64,000 bases of DNA from Paracoccaceae bacterium. Lineage in GTDB: Bacteria; Pseudomonadota; Alphaproteobacteria; Rhodobacterales; Rhodobacteraceae. Below, in pieces: positions 41,814 to 49,962 of the stretch. The stretch covers positions 1 through 64,000 of the forward strand of contig JASBUI010000040.1 in the NCBI GenBank assembly GCA_030148005.1. Reading direction: 5' to 3'. Each line of letters opens with the position of its first letter. Positions within the stretch are counted from its first letter, which is position 1. The notes beneath the pieces were generated by a model. It ran no database searches, was not told where the DNA came from, and saw only the letters and a list, made by a program, of their open reading frames with translations. The position numbers and the translations under genes were made by a program.

Positions 41814-42181
41814 ATGCCGAGCGAAAAGGACCCAAGTGATCTTTTGGGCAAGCCCCTGAGTTTCCTGATTTTCTGGGGCATCCCGATCGCGGCCATGGTG
41901 GCTGTTCTGGGGGTGCCGCACCCGGTCAAGACGCTGGTCTGGATCGTGCGCTGGTCTGGATGGGCGTTGCCTGTCTGATCAATGCGCGCCGCTGTGGGCG
42001 CAGGCACTGCTACTACAAGGGGCCATTCTTTTTGCTGATGACGATCCCGGTTGCCTTGCACGGCTTTGAAATCATCTGGCTGGGGCCGGAAGGGTGGAAA
42101 TGGCTGGGGGTGTCAATCGGCGTTCTTGGCGGCGGGCTTTGGTGCGGAACCGAAGCCGTTATGGGGCGTTATCGCAGCTAG
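41814..42181 (+). pseudogene. Frameshifted mer-operon membrane protein
   Basis: AGGAGG 7 bp before the ATG at 41814 starts a frame that stops at 41978 after 54 residues. The second half continues in another frame to 42181 (CLINARRCGRRHCYYKGPFFLLM and two hydrophobic helices). A 13-bp direct repeat CGCTGGTCTGGAT at 41932-41944 and 41949-41961 marks a 17-bp insertion. Removing one 17-bp unit joins the halves into a continuous 116-residue frame reading KTLVWMGVACLINARR. The reconstructed protein has three hydrophobic segments and a Cys/His-rich loop (CGRRHC). Its role beside merA is unknown. Confidence 0.8.
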
Positions 42182-42190
42182 GTATGTGCG

Positions 42191-42988
42191 CTATCTTTGG
42201 CGGGCGAAAGCTGCGCCAAGGTGGGTCAGGGCAAAAAGAAGCGCCGAGGCGCTGACGATCGACGGGCCGGCGGGCGTGTCATAGACGTAAGAGGCCCAAA
42301 GCCCGGCCAGAACCGCAATCGACCCCAGCGCGGCGGCCACCATGGCCATCGCCTCTGGCGTGCGGCTGAGGGGCGTTGCGGCGGCGGGCGGGATGATCAG
42401 CATCGCGGTGATCAGCAAAGCGCCGACAACCTTGATCGCCACCGCGACCACAAGCGCTAGACAAAGCGTGAGGATCATCTTTTCGCGCGCCGGATCAAGC
42501 CCGCTGGCATAGGCCAGATCGCGGTTCAGCGTTGCTGTCAAAAGCCCCGACCAGCGCCAGAAAATCAGCGCAACCACCAGCGCCGAGCCGATCCAGATGG
42601 TGGCAAGGTCGGTTTGGGAAACGGCAAGGATATCGCCAAAAAGATAGGCCATAAGGTCCAGCCGCACACCGCTTTGAAACGACACGGCGACAAGCCCCAG
42701 CGCCAGCGCGGAATGCGCCAGAACGCCCAGCAGCGAGTCGATCGCAATGCCGCGCTCTCCGACGGATGAGACGGTCAGGGCCATGGCCAGCGAAACGCCA
42801 AGCACACCGGCAATCACCGAGGTCTGAAGCGCCAGTGCAAGCGCGATGCCAAGGACCGCAGCATGCGCTGTTGCCTCGCCGAAATAGGCCATGCGCCGCC
42901 AAACCACGAAACAGCCAAGCGGGGCGGCGGCAAGCGCAACGCCAAGGCCCGCCAATGCGGCGCGCGCCAGAAAACCATCAAGGATCAA
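42191..42988 (-). CDS. znuB: Zinc ABC transporter permease ZnuB
   Basis: Inner-membrane permease of the high-affinity zinc importer, 265 residues with seven to eight hydrophobic helices. Typical segments are RRMAYFGEATAHAAVLGIALAL, the coupling region LNRDLAYASGLDPAREKM and KVVGALLITAMLIIPPAAATPLSRTP. The start overlaps the znuC stop by 4 bp. It is the last gene of the zur-znuC-znuB operon. Confidence 0.95.
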   Translation of the reverse strand: MILDGFLARAALAGLGVALAAAPLGCFVVWRRMAYFGEATAHAAVLGIALALALQTSVIAGVLGVSLAMALTVSSVGERGIAIDSLLGVLAHSALALGLVAVSFQSGVRLDLMAYLFGDILAVSQTDLATIWIGSALVVALIFWRWSGLLTATLNRDLAYASGLDPAREKMILTLCLALVVAVAIKVVGALLITAMLIIPPAAATPLSRTPEAMAMVAAALGSIAVLAGLWASYVYDTPAGPSIVSASALLFALTHLGAAFARQR

Positions 42989-43788
42989 TTCTGCACCTCG
43001 GTTTGGGGGTGATCGGCCTTCGCGTGGCTGTGGTCGTGCCCGTGACTATGCCCATGACCATGACCATGGCTGTGATCGTGATCATGGTCGTGGTCGTGAT
43101 CGTGGCGGTAAAGCGCCAGCGCGCCGCCCGTTCCCGAACCAAAGAGCGCCCGGTACTCTGGGGCAGAGGCAACGATGTCCGGCGCCCCGTGGCAACAGAC
43201 ATGACCGTTAAGGCAAATCACCCTGTCAGAGGCGCTCATCACGACGTGCAACTCATGGCTGACCATCAGCACGGCACAGCCGTATTCCTTGCGGATATCC
43301 TCAATCAGCCGGTAAAGCGCGGCCGAGCCGGGCTGATCAAGGCCGGTCGTTGGTTCGTCAAGGACCAGAAGATCGGGATTTTCCAGAAGCGCGCGGGCCA
43401 AAAGGGCGCGCTGAAACTGCCCGCCTGAGAGATCGGCAAGTGGCCGCGCGGCAAGCCCGGCTGCGCCGACCTGTTCCAGCGCTGCCTTTATCTTTTCGCT
43501 TGGGTGGCGATGGGGAAGGCCTAGAAAACGCGCAACTGTCATTGGCAGGGTCGGATCGATTGCAAGCTTTTGGGGAACATAGCCAATCTTCAGCCCCGCC
43601 TGGCGCTTGATGGTTCCACCCGAGGGGCGCAGCGCGCCGATCAGGGCGCGAAGAAGCGTCGTCTTGCCCGATCCGTTTGGCCCCACCACGGTCACGATCT
43701 CGCCCCGTGATATCTCAAAATCAACGTCCCATATCGCCGTGTGCCCGGCATGGGTCACGGACAGGGCGCGGGCGGAAATCAGGCTCAT
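42985..43788 (-). CDS. znuC: Zinc ABC transporter ATPase ZnuC with His-rich tail
   Basis: ATPase of the zinc importer, 267 residues. Walker A GPNGSGKTT, signature LSGGQFQRALLARALL and Walker B LLVLDEPTTGLD are intact. The last 42 residues are an unusual tail of alternating His with Asp, Ser and Gly, about 15 His, beginning after ALYRHD. ZnuA normally carries the His-rich loop; here the cytosolic ATPase does. The start is the ATG at 43788, overlapping the zur stop. The tail may buffer or sense cytosolic zinc to limit uptake (inference). Confidence 0.94.
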   Translation of the reverse strand: MSLISARALSVTHAGHTAIWDVDFEISRGEIVTVVGPNGSGKTTLLRALIGALRPSGGTIKRQAGLKIGYVPQKLAIDPTLPMTVARFLGLPHRHPSEKIKAALEQVGAAGLAARPLADLSGGQFQRALLARALLENPDLLVLDEPTTGLDQPGSAALYRLIEDIRKEYGCAVLMVSHELHVVMSASDRVICLNGHVCCHGAPDIVASAPEYRALFGSGTGGALALYRHDHDHDHDHDHSHGHGHGHSHGHDHSHAKADHPQTEVQN

Positions 43789-44291
43789 GCATTTGCGCCT
43801 TCTGTCTGGCAGGCGGGGCACAGGCCCTCGGCCTCGACGACCGCGGTTTCAATGGTGAAGCCAGCGGATTTTGCGGCCCGGCCAAGCGCGCCCGCATCGC
43901 GCGCTGTGGTGGTTTCAACGACGGCGGCGCATTGGCGGCAGATCATGAATGCGGGGCTATGGTTTTGGCCCGAGTAAGAGCAGGCGACATAGGCGCTAAG
44001 CTTTTCGACCTTATGGGCAAAGCCGTTCGTGACCAGAAACTCAAGCGCGCGGTAGGCCACGGGCGGCTGAGAGCCAAGGCCCTCATTGGCCAGAATGGGC
44101 AACAGATCATAAGCCCCCATAGCACGGTGCTGGCTAAGCAGTATCTCAAGAACGCGGCGCCGTGTCGGGGTCAGCTTCAGCCCACGCTCGGCGCAATGTG
44201 CCTCGGCCACCGACAGGGCACCAGAGACACAGGCGTCATGATCGTGCTCTTCAAAGCCTGGATTGGTCATGGGTGAATTTCCTGTTGTCAT
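43785..44291 (-). CDS. zur: Zinc uptake regulator Zur (Fur family)
   Basis: Fur-family repressor of 168 residues. The winged-helix domain contains LKLTPTRRRVLEILLSQHRAMGAYDLL and PPVAYRALEFLV. Structural zinc Cys pairs are ICRQC and LCPAC, and AYVACSYSGQNHSPAF holds sensory-site residues. An alternative start is the ATG at 44270. It is the first gene of the operon with znuC and znuB and divergent from znuA, so it should repress both sides when zinc is abundant. Confidence 0.92.
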   Translation of the reverse strand: MTTGNSPMTNPGFEEHDHDACVSGALSVAEAHCAERGLKLTPTRRRVLEILLSQHRAMGAYDLLPILANEGLGSQPPVAYRALEFLVTNGFAHKVEKLSAYVACSYSGQNHSPAFMICRQCAAVVETTTARDAGALGRAAKSAGFTIETAVVEAEGLCPACQTEGANA

Positions 44292-44298
44292 CGCGCCA

Positions 44299-44319
44299 AG
44301 ATGATACGATATAACATCT
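44299..44319. promoter_or_regulatory. Candidate Zur box between zur and znuA
   Basis: AGATG and CATCT arms flank an AT-rich ATACGATATAA centre in the 73 bp between the divergent genes. Alphaproteobacterial Zur sites are AT-rich palindromes of similar size. The inner symmetry is imperfect. Confidence 0.55.
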
Positions 44320-44364
44320 CAATGTGGCATTTCACAAGAGCGACCGGCAGAGGTTGAACCGAAG

Positions 44365-45270
44365 ATGAAGAAAATGATCTGGAACTGGGTTCTGGCTGTG
44401 CTGGCTTTGACCGGCGCGGCAACCGCGCAGGATGGCCCCAAGGTCGTGGTGGACATCGCGCCGCTACATTCGCTTGTCGCGCAGGTTATGGGCGATATGG
44501 GGCAGCCTGATCTTCTGGTGCCGCCAACGGCCTTGCCGCATGACTTTTCCCTGCGCCCCTCGCAGGCTCGCGATCTTGAAACGGCCGACATCGTGTTCTG
44601 GGTGGGGCCGGAACTGACGCCTTGGCTGGGCGATGCACTGCCCAACCTCAGCCCCGGGGCAAAGCGCGTCGAGATGCTGAAGACGCCGGGCACGTTCCAG
44701 AGGATGCTGCGCGATGGCGGGCAGTTCGGGGGTGGCGGCGAGCATGCGGATGAAAGTGATCCGCACGCATGGCTTGACCCTGAGAACGCGGCGCTATGGC
44801 TGGCGCGGATCGCACAAGAGCTTGCCGCGACAGACCCCGAGAATAGCGGCGCCTACAAGGCCAATGCAGAGGACGCCATTCAGGGCATCAAAGAGCTGTC
44901 GGCAGAGGTTTCGGCAAGGCTTGCGCCAGTCAGGGATATTCCGTTCATCGTCTATCACGATGCGTTTCAGCACTTTGAGGCGCGCTTTGGACTTACGGCA
45001 ATTGGTTCGGTTGCATCTGGTGAGGGCGCAGCGCCGGGCGCGCGCCGCATGGCCGAGATGCGCGCGCTGGCCGAGGATCGGTCCCTGCGCTGCCTCTTCA
45101 CAGAGCCGCAAGTGAACCGCGAAAGCGTAGCGCAGGTTTTCGACGGATCGGGCGTGAGCGTGTCAGTTCTGGATCCGCTTGGCGTCGATCTTGATCCGGG
45201 CCCCGGCCTTTACGAGGCGCTGATCGAAAGCATCGGCCAGTCGATCGCGGCCTGTCAAAGCGCGGGGTAG
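44365..45270 (+). CDS. znuA: Zinc ABC transporter periplasmic protein ZnuA
   Basis: Cluster A-I metal-binding protein of 301 residues with a signal peptide ending near ATA. Metal ligands are expected at His in IAPLHSLV, His in ALPHDFSLRPSQ, His in FIVYHDAFQHFEARFG and Asp near LDPLGVDLDPG. The charged loop normally very His-rich is short here (GGEHADESDPHAW). Divergent from zur and separated from the other importer genes only by the shared promoter region. Confidence 0.93.
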   Translation: MKKMIWNWVLAVLALTGAATAQDGPKVVVDIAPLHSLVAQVMGDMGQPDLLVPPTALPHDFSLRPSQARDLETADIVFWVGPELTPWLGDALPNLSPGAKRVEMLKTPGTFQRMLRDGGQFGGGGEHADESDPHAWLDPENAALWLARIAQELAATDPENSGAYKANAEDAIQGIKELSAEVSARLAPVRDIPFIVYHDAFQHFEARFGLTAIGSVASGEGAAPGARRMAEMRALAEDRSLRCLFTEPQVNRESVAQVFDGSGVSVSVLDPLGVDLDPGPGLYEALIESIGQSIAACQSAG

Positions 45271-45290
45271 GGCGCCAAAGGCTGGCGCCC
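45270..45290 (+). terminator. Hairpin after znuA
   Basis: Perfect 8-bp stem GGGCGCCA / TGGCGCCC with a 5-base loop beginning at the last base of the znuA stop codon. No T-tract follows; possible terminator or mRNA-stabilising element. Confidence 0.55.
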
Positions 45291-45356
45291 CTGCGCTATC
45301 TGGTTTGAACGCGCGGCCAATTGGCTAAGATGGGCGAAACGGGGCGGGGACATTCG

Positions 45357-46235
45357 ATGGCGCAGGAAAGTTCAGAGATCTGTCTTGGGGTCGATGGGGG
45401 CGGTACGTCCAGCCGCTTTGCCCTTCTGGTCGGCGCGCAGCGTTTTGACCATACGTCGGGCCCGGTGAACGTGACCTCGGATTTTGAGGCTGGGATCGCA
45501 AACCTTCTGGAAGGTCTGGCCGCGGTGACCGCGAAAGCCGGTATCACGCCCCAGCATTTGGCGGCAGGGCGCGCGTTTCTGGGTCTTGCAGGCGTTGTTG
45601 GGCCTAAGGGGGCCGATGCCGTTGCTGCCCGGCTGCCCCTTGGCAATCTTCGCATCGATAGTGACCGCGTGGCGGCACTAGCCGGGGCTTTGGGCCGCTT
45701 AGATGGCACTTTGGCGGGTATCGGGACGGGATCGTTCGTTATCCGCCAAGCTGCGGGCAAGACGCGCGCCCTGGGCGGCTGGGGGCTTGCGCTGGGGGAT
45801 GAGGCGTCGGGCGCATGGCTTGGGCGCGAAATGCTTGCGCTGACCTTGCGGGCCTATGACGGTTTGGCCGATCATTCGGATCTGACACGATCAATCCTTG
45901 AAGAATTTGGCGCAGACCCCGGCGCAATCGCCGCCTTTGGCGCACATGCAGATGCCGCCGCCTTTGCCTCAAGGGCGGCAAAGATTGCCGAGGCGGCCGA
46001 AGGGGGAGATGCAAATGCGCTGGCGCTGATGCAGCGCGGCGCAGCTTGGATCGAGGCGGGCGCGCGTGCCCTTGGCTGGAAGCCGGGCGAAGCGCTGTGC
46101 CTTGCCGGGGGCGCGGGCCCCTCGTACCGCCCCTACCTTGGCGCCGAGGCGCGCGACTTTGTCGTCCCGCCGCAGGGGCGCGCGATCGATGGCGCTTTGG
46201 CCATTGCACAGGCAATGAATGCGCCCCGGCCTTGA
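45357..46235 (+). CDS. BadF/BadG-type ATPase, N-acetylglucosamine kinase-like
   Basis: ASKHA-fold kinase of 292 residues, similar to eukaryotic-type NAGK. The phosphate-1 motif LGVDGGGTSSRFALL, AGIGTGSFVI and GGWGLALGDEASGAWLG are diagnostic. It probably makes N-acetylglucosamine-6-phosphate from imported sugar, feeding the two downstream enzymes. I use the ATG at 45357 (MAQESSE); earlier in-frame codons at 45321 and 45330 are possible. It is the first gene of the amino-sugar operon, 55 bp before the SIS-domain gene. Confidence 0.85.
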   Translation: MAQESSEICLGVDGGGTSSRFALLVGAQRFDHTSGPVNVTSDFEAGIANLLEGLAAVTAKAGITPQHLAAGRAFLGLAGVVGPKGADAVAARLPLGNLRIDSDRVAALAGALGRLDGTLAGIGTGSFVIRQAAGKTRALGGWGLALGDEASGAWLGREMLALTLRAYDGLADHSDLTRSILEEFGADPGAIAAFGAHADAAAFASRAAKIAEAAEGGDANALALMQRGAAWIEAGARALGWKPGEALCLAGGAGPSYRPYLGAEARDFVVPPQGRAIDGALAIAQAMNAPRP

Positions 46236-46290
46236 CGATCACCCGGCGTGCTGCCTTTGTTGCGCAAAGTTCATTTGATGGCGAGAATTC

Positions 46291-47322
46291 ATGACCCAAC
46301 CACAATCCAGAATGCGGCGCGAAATCCTTGAAATTCCACAGGTTGTCGAGCGGCTTCTGCAAGAGGGTGCCTTGCCTGCGAAGGATGCTGCCAAGGCGAT
46401 AAAACAAGGCGGGGCAAGGTTTGGCGTCACCGTGGCGCGCGGCTCTTCCGACCACGTTTGCACCTATCTGAAATACGTCAGTGAGCTTTTGCTGGGCCTG
46501 CCCGTAGCTTCGATCGGACCGTCGGTTGCATCGGTCTACAAGGCGCCGCTGTTGCTGGATGGTGCCTTCTGCCTTTCGGTTTCCCAGTCGGGGCAAAGCC
46601 CGGACATCGTGGCCATGGCGCGCGCTGCGGCGGAAGGTGGGGCGGTGACGGTGGCATTGACCAACGACGTTGCATCGCCGCTGTCTGGCGTGTCGGCGCA
46701 TACCTTGGACATTCACGCCGGGCCAGAGCTTAGCGTGGCTGCAACCAAGACATTCGTTGCATCGGCCGTTGCCGGTTTGCGGCTTCTGGCCGAGATCAAG
46801 GGCGATCAGGAATTGCTTGGGGCCCTGCACCGGTTGCCCGGCGATCTTGAAAAGGCGGCTGCGCTGAACTGGCCCGAGGTGCGGGCGGCGCTGACGACAC
46901 AAACCTCTTTGTTCACGCTGGGGCGCGGGCCGTCTTGGGCGATGTCGAATGAGGCTGCTTTGAAGTTCAAGGAAACCTGCCAGCTTCACGCGGAAAGCTA
47001 TTCTTCGGCAGAGGTTCTGCATGGTCCGGTGTCAATCGTGGGCGCAAGGTTTCCGGTTCTGGCCATGGCCGCAGGCGATGCGGCCGAAGAGGGGCTGGCA
47101 GATGTTGCCGGGCAAATGGCGGCAAAAGGGGCCGAGGTTTTTATCACCTCGAGCCGTGCAAAAGCGGCAACCCGGCTTGAGCATGTGCGCACCTCGCACC
47201 CGCTTTGTGATCCCATCGCCCTTATTGTCTCATTCTACGCGATGGTCGAACAATTGGCGCAAGAGCGCGGCATCGATCCCGACACGCCGCGCCATCTGAA
47301 CAAGGTGACACAAACGACATGA
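46291..47322 (+). CDS. SIS-domain glucosamine-6-phosphate deaminase/isomerase-like
   Basis: Protein of 343 residues with two SIS sugar-phosphate isomerase domains. TVARGSSDHVCTYLKY, SVSQSGQSPDIVAMARAA and FTLGRGPSWAMSNEAALKFKETCQLHAESYSSAEVLHGP are typical of NagB-II/AgaS proteins, the GlmS-like deaminases lacking a glutaminase domain. It should turn glucosamine-6-phosphate into fructose-6-phosphate and ammonia. The stop overlaps the nagA start by 4 bp. Confidence 0.9.
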   Translation: MTQPQSRMRREILEIPQVVERLLQEGALPAKDAAKAIKQGGARFGVTVARGSSDHVCTYLKYVSELLLGLPVASIGPSVASVYKAPLLLDGAFCLSVSQSGQSPDIVAMARAAAEGGAVTVALTNDVASPLSGVSAHTLDIHAGPELSVAATKTFVASAVAGLRLLAEIKGDQELLGALHRLPGDLEKAAALNWPEVRAALTTQTSLFTLGRGPSWAMSNEAALKFKETCQLHAESYSSAEVLHGPVSIVGARFPVLAMAAGDAAEEGLADVAGQMAAKGAEVFITSSRAKAATRLEHVRTSHPLCDPIALIVSFYAMVEQLAQERGIDPDTPRHLNKVTQTT

Positions 47323-48485
47323 CAAAGGCGCAGGGTTCCGGCCCGCGGGCCTATCTGGCGGGCAGTGTCTTCGACGGCCGGGACTTTCACAAAGGCGTGG
47401 CCCTTGTGGTCAAAGAGGGCCGGGTTGCCAAGCTGGTGCCTGCCAAGGACCTGCCTAAAGGCGCCGTAACCCGGCAGCTTGGGCCGGGGGTAATTGCTCC
47501 GGGGTTCGTCGATTTGCAGGTCAACGGCGGCGGCGGACAGATGTTCAACGATGCGCCAGGCATTGCCAGCCTTGAACATATCGCCTCTGCCCATGCGCGG
47601 CTTGGCGCGACGTCGATCCTGCCGACGCTTATCACCGACACACCGGAAAAGACCCGGCAGGCAATCGATGCAGCGGTTGCCGCGACCCGCACAGGGCTTG
47701 GCGGCATCGTTGGTTTGCATCTGGAGGGTCCGCATCTTGCGGCGGCAAGGCGCGGTGCCCATGATGCGGGCCTGATAAGGCCGATGGGCGATGATGACCT
47801 TGCGCTTTTGCTGCGGGCTGCGCGCGCGTTGCCGGTACTTATGGTGACGCTGGCGCCCGAGGCTGTGCAGCCTGAGCAGATCGCATCGCTGTCGGGCGCG
47901 GGGGTCATAGTCTGCCTTGGCCATACCGACGCGCGTTTTGACGATTGCGAAAGGGCGATGCGGTCCGGCGCGCGCGGAGTTACCCATCTTTTCAACGCGA
48001 TGCGCCAAAGCGCCCCGCGTGAGCCGGGGGTCGTTGGTGCGGCCCTCGCCCTTGGCGGGCTGTCGGCAGGGATGATCGCCGATGGCATCCATGTTCACCC
48101 GGCCAATATGGGCGCAGCGCTGCGGGCCAAGGTAGGGCCGGGCGGCATTTACCTTGTCAGTGACGCGATGGCCTGCGCGGGATCGGAAGTTACTTCATTT
48201 CAGCTCAATGGCCGCACCATTACCCGCTCTGGCGGGCGTCTGACGCTGGAAGATGGCACGCTTGCCGGGGCAGATCTGACGCTTGCGCGCGCGGTTCAGG
48301 TCATGACCGAAAAGGTCGGGCTGCCGCTGGAACGCGCCTTGGCCATGGCGACATCCGTGCCGGCAGAATTTGCCGGTCTGGGGGATGGCCGTGGGCATCT
48401 GGCCCCCGGCGGGCGGGCTGATTTCGTGCATCTTGATGACGCAGGCGCCCTTGCAGGGGTCTGGCAGGGCGGCGCCAGGCTTTAG
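47319..48485 (+). CDS. nagA: N-acetylglucosamine-6-phosphate deacetylase
   Basis: Amidohydrolase of 388 residues that removes acetate from GlcNAc-6-phosphate. PGFVDLQVNGGGGQMFND, GLHLEGPHLAAARRGAHD, the His pair in CLGHTDARFDD and THLFNAMRQ, and catalytic Asp in YLVSDAMACAG are visible. It overlaps the isomerase gene. Its stop overlaps the stop of the convergent class V aminotransferase gene. No GlcNAc transporter gene lies in this operon. Confidence 0.94.
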   Translation: MTKAQGSGPRAYLAGSVFDGRDFHKGVALVVKEGRVAKLVPAKDLPKGAVTRQLGPGVIAPGFVDLQVNGGGGQMFNDAPGIASLEHIASAHARLGATSILPTLITDTPEKTRQAIDAAVAATRTGLGGIVGLHLEGPHLAAARRGAHDAGLIRPMGDDDLALLLRAARALPVLMVTLAPEAVQPEQIASLSGAGVIVCLGHTDARFDDCERAMRSGARGVTHLFNAMRQSAPREPGVVGAALALGGLSAGMIADGIHVHPANMGAALRAKVGPGGIYLVSDAMACAGSEVTSFQLNGRTITRSGGRLTLEDGTLAGADLTLARAVQVMTEKVGLPLERALAMATSVPAEFAGLGDGRGHLAPGGRADFVHLDDAGALAGVWQGGARL

Positions 48486-49765
48486 GCAGGCGGGGCGGTA
48501 ATTTCCTGCATGGCGGTCAGAAACTGGGCGACTTCCTGATGCGTGTTGTAGTGACAAAGCGAGACGCGTACGCAGGACGAAAGGTTCAGCGGTTTCAGGA
48601 TGTTGCCGGAATAGTGGTCATCTTTTCGGATATGAACGCGGATGCCTTGCTCAGACAACCGCTTTACCAGCTCATCCGAAGGCACATGCCGGACGGCAAC
48701 TGAAACCAGCCCCTCGCGGCGCGGGTTGTCGGTGCCGCCGATGATCTCAACCCCTTCCATGTCCGCCAAACCCTTAAGGTTGCCGATGCCAGAAAGCATT
48801 GCATCGGTCAGCGACTTTTCATGGGCATGGATCGCGGTGCCAGCGGCGCCCAGGCGGGCGCGCCGGTCGGTGCTGTCGGTAAATTGGGACCCCAGCCATT
48901 CCAGATAGTCCACGACATCCGAAAAGGTTGCATATGAACCTGTGTCGCGTGTTCCCAGTTCCCAGTTCTCTGCGGGGCCGCCTGCCAAAGCGTCATGCGA
49001 CAGCCCGCCCATGCGCCCTGAAATCCATGCAAGGCCATAGCCGTGGCGCGAGAACACCTTGTAGGGGGAAATGGCATAGCCATCGATGCCATAGGAGGCG
49101 ATGTCGATATGCCCGTGGGCGGCGTGCTGAATGCCATCAACGATGATCAGGCACTCTGGGGACACCGCCCGGATCGCGGCCGAGATCGCCGCCACATCGA
49201 CGCCCATCCCTGTCACCGGTGAGGTGTGCAGGATCGTGGCCACGCGCGTATCGGGCGTGACATGCGCGGCGTAATCGGCCGCCTCGACAGCGCCTGTCGC
49301 GTTGTCATGCGGCACCGAAATATAGGGGCGGTTCGTCAGTTCGGCCCAGCGTGTCGCGGCGCTTCGCGATGCGGGATGCTCAAGCGTTGAGCCAAGGACA
49401 TTGCCGCCCTTTGGCGCGCCCAGACAGGCGCTTCGGATCATCCTGAACAAAAGCTCTGTCCCGCTTTCGCCGACAAAGACCTGACCGCCGTCGGCGTTCA
49501 GCATCACCATGGCATCGGCCTTTGCCTTGGCAATTGTCGCAACCAGCGCGGCAGAGGCGGGGTTGTCGCGGCCCTGATTGTCGGGAATTGCCGCATATCG
49601 GGCCGTGGTTTCGACAACAGAGTTCAGCGTCAGCGCACCGCCGGCATTTTCAAAGAAAACGCGGGGACCTTGGAAGGGGCAGGTGTCAACATGGGCAAAA
49701 CGGGCACGTATATCGTCAATCAGTCCAGGTTGGGTTTCAAACATTTCGCTTTGCCTTTTGGTCAT
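48482..49765 (-). CDS. Class V aminotransferase (cysteine desulfurase-like)
   Basis: PLP-dependent fold I enzyme of about 427 residues. The cofactor Lys is in YAISPYKVFSRHGYG, the PLP-stacking/phosphate region in GESGTELLFRMIRSAC, and the Asp-x-x-His motif in IIVDGIQHAAHG. The C-terminus contains VRVSLCHYNTHQEV, like CsdA/SufS relatives. A mobile-loop catalytic Cys of true desulfurases is not obvious, so an aminotransferase or lyase role is possible. Start at 49765 (MTKRQSEM) or 49744 rather than the longer 49819. Confidence 0.8.
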   Translation of the reverse strand: MTKRQSEMFETQPGLIDDIRARFAHVDTCPFQGPRVFFENAGGALTLNSVVETTARYAAIPDNQGRDNPASAALVATIAKAKADAMVMLNADGGQVFVGESGTELLFRMIRSACLGAPKGGNVLGSTLEHPASRSAATRWAELTNRPYISVPHDNATGAVEAADYAAHVTPDTRVATILHTSPVTGMGVDVAAISAAIRAVSPECLIIVDGIQHAAHGHIDIASYGIDGYAISPYKVFSRHGYGLAWISGRMGGLSHDALAGGPAENWELGTRDTGSYATFSDVVDYLEWLGSQFTDSTDRRARLGAAGTAIHAHEKSLTDAMLSGIGNLKGLADMEGVEIIGGTDNPRREGLVSVAVRHVPSDELVKRLSEQGIRVHIRKDDHYSGNILKPLNLSSCVRVSLCHYNTHQEVAQFLTAMQEITAPPA

Positions 49766-49962
49766 GGTGCTGCCCGGGGTCGCCGCATTCCGACGATGCT
49801 CTGCGACCTTTTCGCGCAATCAAACCTGCCTTGGACCGAAAGACAAGCGCATAGCCGGCCAATTGCCTGCTATCACGCGATGATCACGGCTCTGTCGGCT
49901 TGAACTTGGGGGCCATTGGCCGGATGTTGTGGCGGTGGCGCTTGGCAAGGGAAACGTAAGCG

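Noticed and set aside
43021-43110. Short tandem repeat considered as a possible regulatory microsatellite or CRISPR-like repeat
   Set aside because: The repeat codes in frame for the His-rich tail of ZnuC. There are no spacer units or cas genes.
45739-47022. 427-residue minus-strand open frame across the GlcNAc kinase and deaminase genes
   Set aside because: It is antisense to two genes with firm family motifs, and its sequence is Arg/His/Gln-rich low-information peptide.
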